A stretch of 30,808 bases of DNA from Azolla pinnata. Taxonomy: Eukaryota > Streptophyta > Polypodiopsida > Salviniales > Salviniaceae. The stretch spans positions 3,881 to 34,688 of the forward strand of contig JBBBWG010029566.1 of the NCBI GenBank assembly GCA_037176905.1. Direction: 5' to 3'. Positions within the stretch are counted from its first letter, which is position 1; the number at the start of each line of letters is the position of its first letter. The translations under genes were made by a program, and so were the position numbers. The notes below the pieces were generated by a model, which saw only the letters and a list, made by a program, of their open reading frames with translations, did not search any database and had not been told where the DNA came from. Below are positions 19,501-28,632 of the stretch, piece after piece.

Positions 19501-21677
19501 AACAGCTTGCATAACGGATAAGGAAGTGAAATTTTCTGAAGGAATGAGCTCCAGACCCTTCAAAGCATCATTGGAATGACAACATATGGGAGCTAAACCA
19601 TGAAATCCAGAGTTTTCACGGTAAAACATGGCATAACAATAATCACACCGCACATACTTTTGCCACACACGGAAAAAGAGAAAGTTATTGCGTACATATA
19701 CACCAAGCTTATGCGGCAACGCATAAAACTACACATGGTTAATTTGTGATGTAGATGAGACAGCTATGAAATCTCTAGTCATACTAATATTAGTGCTTTC
19801 AGGGAAAAACTTTACATGATTATCCCTATGGTAAAGGATAATTGCACTAGTTTTTAAAGTTCAATCAAACATACTTCTTTTAATTGAAAAGAACTCAGAA
19901 GTGATGAGGTGGGTCGCTATTAAATGAGATGGTTGAGCGATGACGGGGGTAGGAATGAGCAGTAGAAAAAAGCTATTTTAGTGTGGAAATTAATATCAAG
20001 GAATTCTGTCAGAGATTTAGTGATACCCTGGATACCAACTTCAGAAATTAAGATTCCTGAAATATCCTGAATCCAAATACACTTGTAATCAGTGAATCGT
20101 GATGAGTCTTCTCAAACATTGTCCCTCTTCTCAAAACTTACTTGAATTATATGATTATTAAGCTATAAATATGGATGAATAATCACTAAACACTGTTAGC
20201 TAACCTATAAGCTATAAATATGGATGAATAATCACTAAACAGTGTTAGCTAACCTAAAGTGTAGACATAAGATAAAAAGAAGAGGGTATGCTTCATATTC
20301 TCTTTTCTTTATCCCTGTACTGTATATGCATGTTGATCAGTATACTATCAATGTAACATCTGTGAAATCAGAGTATCAGCTCTGAATGTGGGAAAAGAAG
20401 CACATAAGCTATGAGATTCCCACGAAATTATGAACAGATATCCAGAGAATTCCCACAAACCTTCCATTGCCGGTTCTTCTCAAGCTCAATTATATCCGCA
20501 ATTTCTGGATCAATCTCTTCCAATGAAGCATTTAGCTGCTGGGGCCACTGAAATAAAAAATGGGGTTAGAAGGGAAAAAGGAGATTTTGGATGACCAAAT
20601 CACACCAATATTAAGGTATATTAAGAGGCAAATTAACACCATTCACTCACAAGAATCGATTCATTGTCTCTTTCTTATGTAGCTTACATGATATTGTGCA
20701 TATGCTACTATATAAAACTTTAGATGCTAGACCCCAAGCAAATCAAAAGAATAGAAGTATGTACATAGACATATACATGTAAACAATGGATCTAAAATGA
20801 TAAGGCTCTGACATTCAGAATACATCAAGAAACATTAAATGCATACATATAAGTATACAAATGTATGCAATATGCTCACATACGGATAAGTAGATTCAAA
20901 ATCTCCTTTGCTAATGCAGTATACAAGCTCAAACCGTTGTTTTTGACGTACTTGTAGAGGAGATTTTTGCATGGAATTTTCATAATTTGAGATGGATCCG
21001 TATCAATGGTAATGTAAAATCCCTACATACATAATTATATGATGCCAAGAACAGTTCAGATGCAATGTAGATCCTTGTCAGCTGGAACACGTGAAGATAG
21101 CTTCAAAGAGACGACAATCGCCATAGATTTTTCCATTCTTGAGCTTCGTTTGTGAGATGGATCTGATTCAATGGAAGACTAGGGAATTTCACAGCTCGAA
21201 TGTGATTTAGAACAGCGAGATCTAGCTCTCGGTGTTTGATTCACAAGCTTGGCTCAAGTACTAAAGTATATCGCCCGAAGGAAACACAGGATTCGTGCTG
21301 AACTGAAATGAGGGGTGTCGAAGCTATGGCGTTACCTTGACATGAGGCTTCACCCTGGAGCTTTCCTGGCCAGATTCGTCGACAAGCGCGGACTAAGGGA
21401 TCGGAAACACAAAATCCAGAAGAAAAAAGGGAGGGAATTTCAGAGATGGTAAAAGAAAGAAAAGAAAAACCAAACGCCCAAAGAACGAGTGTGAAAGGCA
21501 GGTGAGGGCAGAAGCGATTGAGCATCAAAAGAGGAGGGGAGGGGAGGGGAATGGATCAACCGAGTATTGTCGGTAGAGGGAAGATTTGGGTGCAGCAGCA
21601 GCAGCAGCAGCAGCGAAGCGAGGAGCAGCGAGGGGACGAGATCGGCGCAAGAGGGCGAGCGAAGATAGCGCAGCCAT
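16572..21677 (-). CDS. Serine hydroxymethyltransferase, mitochondrial type
   Basis: PLP enzyme interconverting serine and glycine with tetrahydrofolate; the plant mitochondrial form works with glycine decarboxylase in photorespiration. Fifteen exons: 21677-21561, 21392-21336, 20547-20461, 19557-19436, 19351-19275, 18993-18869, 18730-18638, 18535-18443, 18158-17961, 17733-17629, 17536-17471, 17331-17254, 17167-17056, 16938-16828, 16711-16572. All junctions are GT-AG and the phases agree, giving 526 aa. Exon 1 ([15 protein letters not shown]...) is Arg/Ala/Ser-rich without acidic residues, a typical mitochondrial presequence. Landmarks: LIPSENF at 91-97 with catalytic Glu95, ARYYGGNE ending at 128, ADMAHISG at 268-275 with the PLP-binding Asp269, and [13 protein letters not shown] with Schiff-base Lys298. 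The body closely resembles mitochondrial rather than cytosolic plant SHMTs. The least certain parts are exon 1 (weak donor TCG|GTTGAT) and the 57-nt exon 2; the other 13 are secure. Confidence 0.93.
20160..20257. repeat. 49-bp tandem duplication in an SHMT intron
   Basis: Copies at 20160-20208 and 20209-20257 both start AAGCTATAAATATGGATG and contain AATCACTAAACA(C/G)TGTTAG. Essentially one substitution separates them. It lies in the 903-bp intron between exons 3 and 4. Confidence 0.95.
21591..21614. repeat. (AGC)7 coding repeat, poly-Ala in SHMT presequence
   Basis: Seven AGC units plus TGC; on the minus strand GCT x7 and GCA encode eight consecutive alanines (residues 22-29) in the mitochondrial presequence. 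Confidence 0.95.
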
Positions 21678-21828
21678 TGGAGGAGGACGCTCGGAGGAGG
21701 CCTGTGCAAGAGAAGAGGAACAGAGGAAGAGGAGAAGGAGAGAAACGATTCCATAGCCACCATCTCCTACTACTAATAGTAGTTGTTAGTGTGTAGTGTT
21801 GTTTTGCACAGTGGAATTCCGGAAGATC

Positions 21829-22828
21829 GGCTTTTCTGGCTTTTCCAGTTTCCTTGTCTAATCTGGCTTTTCTGGGTATTCTGGCTTTTCCAGTTTCCTC
21901 TACTCTCATCTGGCTTTTCCAGTTTCCTCTACTCTCATCTGGCTTTTCCAGTTTCCTCTGCTCTCATCTGGCTTTTCTGGCTTTCCTGAGTATTCTGGCT
22001 TTTCTGGCTTTCCTGAGTATTCTGGCTTTTCTGGCTTCTCCAGTTTCCTTGTCTCATCTGGCTTTTCCAATTTCCTCGTCTCATCTGGCTTTTCTGGCTT
22101 TCCTGAGTATTCTGGCTTTTCTGGCTTCTCCAGTTTCCTTGTCTCATCTGGCTTTTCCAATTTCCTCGTCTCATCTGGCTTTTCTGGCTTTCCTGAGTAT
22201 TCTGGGCTTTTTGGCTTTTTTTGGCTTTCTGGCTTTCTTGGCTTTCCTGGCTTTCCTGTGTATTCTGGCTTTTCCAGTTTCCTCGTCTCATCTGGATTTC
22301 CTGGGCTTTCTGGCTTTCCTGACTTTTCTGGCTATTCTGGTTTTGTGGCTTGGCCTTTCTGTTTTCTTGCATATTCTGGCTTTTCTGGCTTTCCTGGGTA
22401 TTCTGGCTTTTCTAGCTTTCTGGCTTTCTGACTATCCTGGTTGTTCTGGTTTTCTCGCTTTTTGGCTATCCTGGTTGTTCTTGGTTTTCTGGCTTGGCTT
22501 TGAAGGTTTCTTGTCTATTCCCTGGGCATTCTCCCTTTTTTGGTTTCTTGCGTATTCTGACTTGGCTTTCCTAGGCATTCTAGCTTTCCTAGTTGTTCTG
22601 GTTATTTGGCTTGGCTTTGAAGTTTTCTTGTTTATTTTGGCTTTTTTTTTGGGTTTCCTTGCTTTCCGAGTATTGTGTTCTATTGTGGGTTTCTTGGTTT
22701 TCTTGGCTTTTCAGGCTTTTTCATGGCTTTTCTGGGTTTCCTTGCTTTCCGAGTATTGTGTTCTATTGTGGGTTTCTTGGTTTTCTTGGCTTTTCAGGCT
22801 TTTTCATGGCTTTTCTGGCTTTCTTAGC
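21829..22828. repeat. CTGGCTTTTC satellite upstream of SHMT
   Basis: About 1 kb built from CTGGCTTT(T/C)C words in several nested tandem patterns. These are a 29-bp unit from 21881 repeated three times, a 90-bp unit at 22011-22100 and 22101-22190, and an 83-bp unit at 22651-22733 and 22734-22816. One strand is pyrimidine-rich and the other purine-rich. It begins about 150 bp upstream of the SHMT start codon and so occupies its proximal promoter. The long Leu/Phe/Ala frame across it (21854-22837) reflects the repeat, not a gene. Confidence 0.95.
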
Positions 22829-25180
22829 TTGTCCTAACTTCCTGTCATGGTTAGACCAAAACCTGGGTTTGCTTCAACTTCGACTTCTGCAACTCTGGGG
22901 TCGAATCCATTGGCCAACTACATGCCCTAACAAATGAATGAGCATTTGGTTGCGTCTGATCGGCCTAAGCACATGAGCACAATCATTACACGGAAGGTAC
23001 ATGTGTCATCTAACCAACCACCTCAGATATATATACTTTATGTTTGCCTTGCTCTAGAAACTGCTCTAAGAAACAAATAAGTTATTTGGAGAGAACGCTC
23101 AAAGATTAGTTTGCCATCATTGAGAACCTCAACCGATGCTCATAAAATCTCCATTGACTCGATGAACAACACCACATCATAAGATTTTTGCCTTTTATTA
23201 ACATGCGGTGCTACTATGTTTAATGGCAAGCGTTCGTTCTCGGATGGGAATCAAGCCAACTTTACCTTTTGTCAATTAATGTTGCTCGCCCTTCACGTTC
23301 CATATAAGTATGGATTTTGTGTGAACATCATATAATCAGGCTTGATATGTCGATTGATATGCACCGCTATCATAATGACTCAATTTCATTGTTCTAAACA
23401 CGTTCAGTGTATGCACCTAAAACATGAATACGGCTCAATGCTTCGACAAGGATATGATAATGATGGTTTGTATCCGATCATGAGCAAAAAGTCCCGATGA
23501 TGTTGCTCACTCTCTCTAAAGTTTATAGAAAAGATACAACTTGTAGACAATCTAGTTTTCAAAAACACCATAAATAGTATAATCTCTTTACTAGACTTTG
23601 AGTACAAGATATTAAATTTTATATAAGTTTTGCATCTAGTTTTACTCTTAGGCCGTTTCCTCTTCTTATTAATGGAGTTTCGCATGTTCTAAGCTCACTA
23701 TGATTCCATTTCCTTGGCTAAGTAACCTTACTTGATCACAAGGAAGCGAAGAATGCAGAAGGAATGATGAATAACATGTTGTCACTATTATATGCCCATA
23801 TCAAGCCTAATGCATGTGCATGCCTAGCTTATATGTTGTCCAAAAATCTTATATATTTGGCTTTTACGAACAAATCTATATATACCTGTAATAATATCAA
23901 TTTAGTCTACATACATTGTCGTGTTAATATGGATTAGGATTTGTAATAGGTTATTGGCTGTAGTGCCTGTGGCAGGTACGGATAGGTTAATCCATATTGT
24001 GCCATGGGTAAGTCATAGGTAAGATCCATAAAGGTGTGAGTGGTGCACAGATAGGATCCATATTAATGTTTTGTACGAAGGTACGACTATAGATTGACTT
24101 ACCGTCTATTACTAGTTGTAACAAAGGCTGATTGTTGTACATCTATCTAGAACTTTAATTGTGTTTTGTGTGCTTGTGTTTTTATCATGTACTTATCTCT
24201 TCTATTTCATCTTATCATATCTATTCTAACTATATGCAACTATGGTGTATGAGTGAGTATGAAGTGGGTTATCACCATCGTGCTCTCCTTACAACTTTGG
24301 TACGTGTTGCCCTCACACTTTGAGGTGACAACACTTTTGGCAATTGTAATGGGGGGGGCAGGAGACACTAGTGGAAAAAACTTTGTTCTTTGTATGGAAG
24401 GTCCCATAGTATAATCGTTAATATTAATGGGCCCAATTTGGCTTCAGCCAAGCTAAACTGAAGAAACTATAGTTTCAAGACAATTTAGTTTAACATAAAG
24501 AGTCTCAAGTGGCTTGGCTTCCCTTGTTTGAATTTTGTTTGTTTTCAACTCAATTTGGTTTAGGAATGAGTTAAATTAGTTTGGTTCAATTTGAAAGTGG
24601 GTTAATTTTGGTTTGGTTTGGTTTAGATTTCCTACAAACTGCTACAATTTGAGTCTAAGTGTGTGGTTCAATAGGCTTGATGGTTTTTAAGGTAAATTAA
24701 AGTTTTAATTTTAATTTTAATTTCCTTTTAATTTAGTATGATATATAATGTTATTTTAATACTTATGATGTTGCAGATCTTCTTCTGCATCCAAAGATGT
24801 TGCGATACGTGTGTTAGAGCTAGAACTCGATAGTAGAGTTGATAATCGACATGTGATATGATCTACAACAATTTTTGTTTTTAACTTGTTTAAGTTTTGT
24901 CTATTTCAAATAAAAATATAATTATTTAATTTATTATGTAGAGACTATAAACAAAACGTAAACAAGTTGAAAAAAAAAGTTATTGTATCAAATTGTATTT
25001 TAAGTATCGACTTTATATCGAGATCTATCTTTAGCTTATGGATTAGTACATTTCTAAACGTAGAGGAAGATCTAAGACATCACTCTCTTGTAACTTGCTC
25101 ACATTTTATCCCTCTCTCCTTCGTATCTCAAATGAAATCATTCAACCTAATCATAACTTCCTTTATTTTTCATTTCGTTT
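22829..25180. other. Repeat-derived intergenic DNA, no gene recognised
   Basis: No intact frame with a recognisable domain. The stretch 23930-24340 has the look of an old retrotransposon or repeat fragment, but no LTR ends, primer-binding site or pol motif could be identified. From about 24430 GGTTTGG-rich DNA begins, which may be the flank of the hAT element further right. Confidence 0.45.
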
Positions 25181-25714
25181 TTGATGAATTAGTTGACTAT
25201 GTTTAGACTCCAAGTGATAACTATACAACTTGAGATAAGAACACATTTGTTAAGAGCTTATTACCAAAATTTAGCCAAAACAATACATTAAAATAATTAA
25301 GTTATTAGAATATAAGGGCCCGATCCACTCTAACCACCCTCGAGCTATGTAGTACACATAGTCGAATTTTCACCGATATCCTATACCACTTAGATATAAG
25401 GTGGACTAGTACCTTGGAGAGATATTGACACGTTTGTTAGGAGAGCCTTGATGAATTAGTTGACTATGTTTAGACTCCAAGTGATAACTATACAACTTGA
25501 GATAAGAACACATTTGTTAAGAGCTTATTACCAAAATTTAGCCAAAACAATACATTAAAATAATTAAGTTATTAGAATATAAGGGCCCGATCCACTCTAA
25601 CCACCCTCGAGCTATGTAGTACACATAGTCGAATTTTCACCGATATCCTATACCCCTTATATATAAGGTGGACTAGTACCTTGGAGAGATATTGACACGT
25701 TTGTCAGGAGAGCC
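25181..25714. repeat. 267-bp tandem duplication
   Basis: Copies at 25181-25447 and 25448-25714 begin TTGATGAATTAGTTGACTAT and end GGAGAGCC. I see only about three differences (ACCACTTAGATA versus ACCCCTTATATA, and TTTGTTAGG versus TTTGTCAGG). Neither copy codes for anything recognisable. Confidence 0.97.
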
Positions 25715-26747
25715 TTGTTACACCACGAGTGTCTCTAACTTTGGCCTTATAACATAGTGAATTCTTGTGTGTTATGGGGTAGCTAGTCCCTATATTTATA
25801 CATTTCCTAAAATCGTATAAATAGAAAAATATCTTTTTAAAAGGCATGCACTTCATCTTATAGCTATCTAGCTACACAATAAAGTGTATGCGCATGCTAT
25901 CTTTTATTTATTTATTGGTAAAATATCCATCACTTAATATTAATAAAACTTATAGAAATACATAACCAGACACATACATATAGATTTTCGTAAAATACGT
26001 AAGATCAACAACTTCTTCCTCAAACTAATTACCCAAGGGCATAGGAAACAACCAAGTAGTGGAGCACACTCCCATACCGGCACATGCATATTCATTTAAA
26101 AAAATTGAAATTTCTTCCATCGGTCTAAGAAATTCGACCTTTTTAAAATAACCGTATTATTTTGACCACTCATAACTTCAAATTATCCCTGCAAATTCGA
26201 TGACATATTCATCCATATATTTCTAACCACTTGCACAGGGACAAACCGAGTGCCTTGATAAAGCATCTGACATCTTGCATTCCACACCTGTCATAATGTA
26301 GATGAAGATACTAAATCCCATACCTCATCCATTTGCTTAATGTTTCCCCTAAAGTTTCCTTGCATAATTAGAATTTTGTCAATAGGCCCTTGCTTTACAT
26401 GTAACGCAAAATCAACAGAGTTTATATTTGAATAGAAAGACTTGTATATCCATAATATTGTTCCCCAAGAAAGAAAGCTTAAGTATATTATATTTTTATC
26501 TTAATTATGATTAAGTGGATTTTTAATCTTGGCATGTCATTGACTTGTTTATGTTTTATTTAACATTTCTAGTTTTAAAACTAAAATGACATCAAATCAA
26601 ATAAAAACATGACTTCAAGAATGTAAGTCTAATACTCACACTCATATGAAATCTTCTCAACCTTCTCAACCTCCTAATATGGTGTCAAGTACTAGCATTG
26701 GTTTACAATCAAGCATAAAGAAAAAGCTAAAAATATTATAGACAAAT
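25715..26747. other. AT-rich DNA left of the hAT remnant
   Basis: No gene recognised. Short stop-broken frames near 26580-26740 lead into the BED region and may be the decayed N-terminus of the transposase. Confidence 0.4.
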
Positions 26748-28335
26748 GATCATATAGTTAAAGTGATAGAAGGTGAAATTATTAGAAAAAGATGTTACCA
26801 TTTTCTTGTAGGTTGGTTGTTAACAATGTCGTTAATGGAACCATTGCAAGGCACTTGGGAGATAAGCATCAAATCACAAATTACAATTATTAGAAAATAA
26901 CAAATTACAAAAAAATGATTAAATCTTCTAGAGAATTATTCTCTTATATTTTTAACAAGAAGATTGATAAAACCACTACAATGTGCATTGTGGAAAGAAT
27001 ATGCCATATGCACATGTAGAATCATCACATTTTAGAAAGTTTAATACACGCTTGCTTCCTGTTATCAATGCATATCTACAAATGTGTATGTTAATAACTG
27101 ATATTTTATTTAAAACAAGTTCAAGATTTGCCATTACATTTGATAGTTGGTCTAATAATAGCTTGAAATGCTTTTATTTAGTAATGTTTCATTGGGTATA
27201 CCATGAGACATGAAGCTAAAAGTCTATTCTACCTGATTTTATTTATGTTTTACCAAGTGATAACAACATTATTACAAGCTCTTTTCATAGATTACTCGTT
27301 TTTGGGTTTTCAAATAGACTTGTTACTATAGTTTCAAATAATGGTAGCGATATACATGTAACAACCAAGGAGTTGAGTAAGTTATTAAGGAATTTTCGTA
27401 ATAAATAAAATTTACAAAGCTCACACATGTTGTGATGCATAGCACATACATTTGAATCGAGAATTAAACAAACTTTAGAATCTATGCCACTATCAACAGA
27501 AAGGTTGAGGAATATTAATTTTTCAATGAGCATGGTTCAAAGGGTAGTTTTCAAGAAGATGTCTAATGTTATCTATACTAAATAAATAGAGCCCCTAATA
27601 ATCAATGGAACTCTATATATTTAATGTACTCTCAAGCTATCAAAGATAGAGATGTTATAAGCTTAAGAACATCTGAAGGTAACATTGTATCTGATTTCAT
27701 TGGTTCTTTACTTAGTTTAACAGATTGGGATCATATATAAATTTATGCCATTAAAAATGGTTGTATATATCCATTGAGGAATGTACATCTATGGTGGATC
27801 TAAATACCTAACTTTACCATTGTAATAAACATGTTGATTATCCAATTTTAAATTCTAGCACATTAACCAACAAAGTTTTACATGAAGTGAGTAGGAAATG
27901 TCTAATATCTAAAGAAATATGAAAGACAATTTAGATCTAGCTTGAGTAGCTAGGTTCCTTGATCCCAGCCTCTAGGTATGATTTTCACAACATTAATTTT
28001 GAATTTTAGATTGGTTAAAATTTTATGATAATATCTAATTATCGATTTAAATGTTATTAGTTCTAAGTTTCATACATATTGAAATATTTTAAGATGTTCT
28101 AAGTCTCTTCAACTAATTCTAAACCTATTGATGATTATCGATGTTCTACTATATGGAGTTTAATTGGGCTTGACCATGATGGTAGAAATCATGTTAATGG
28201 TTCGTTGTTGAGATAAAATTTTCTAAGCTTTCCTTTGATTACAAATGATAAAGATCCTCTACAATGGTGGTATGGAAATAGGACATTACTTCCTCGCATG
28301 CATGTAACTATCTTGTTATCCTATCTTGATTGGTT
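26748..28335 (+). pseudogene. BED zinc-finger / hAT transposase remnant
   Basis: Decayed DNA transposase, broken by stops and frameshifts. In order: a BED-finger relic, with DHIVKVIEG at 26748 and, in another frame, NGTIARHLGDKH ending near 26873; a transposase core in 26983-27213 containing ITFDSWSNNSLKCFYLVMFH, matching the hAT DxWTS...YL..T.H pattern; CIAHTFESRIKQTL at about 27436, matching CxAHxLNLxV; NQWNSIYLM near 27603, matching TRWNSTYLML; FLDPSL near 27957; and NDKDPLQWWYGNRTLLPRM at 28244, matching the C-terminal hAT dimerisation motif. The order and spacing fit one ancient insertion. No function is expected. Confidence 0.8.
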
Positions 28336-28341
28336 CCTGCT

Positions 28342-28632
28342 GAAGAAGCTAATTCTGCTGCGAAGTTAACTTTTGATGAAAGCATCAAATTTACATTATT
28401 ATATGTTTAAGGCTGAAATGTGTTTACAATCTTGGATAGGATTGATAGGAAAATCCTATCCAATTTACATTATTATATGTTTAAGGCTGAAATGTGTTTA
28501 CAATCTTGGATAGGATTGAAGAAGCTAATTCTGCTGCGAAGTTAACTTTTGATGATAGCATCAGATTTACATTATTATATGTTTAAGGCTGAAATGTGTG
28601 TACAATCTTGGATAGGATTGATAGGAAAATCA
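28342..28632. repeat. Nested tandem duplication with an inverted junction
   Basis: A 176-bp unit starting GAAGAAGCTAATTCTGCTGC at 28342 recurs from 28518 in truncated form. Within the first unit, the segment from AATTTACATTATTATATG to CTTGGATAGGATTGA is itself duplicated (28388 and 28462). At the inner junction GGATAGGATT (28434-28443) faces AATCCTATCC (28452-28461), a perfect 10-bp inverted pair around an 8-base loop. It directly follows the hAT C-terminal motif. Confidence 0.9.

Noticed and set aside
21854..22837. A 327-codon Leu/Phe/Ala-rich hydrophobic frame
   Set aside because: It is the CTGGCTTTTC satellite read through. All three frames and the opposite strand stay open for the same reason, and no family motif or splice structure is present.
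23930..24345. Possible LTR of a Copia-type element
   Set aside because: The texture is suggestive, but no paired copy, TG...CA ends, primer-binding site or polyprotein motif was found.
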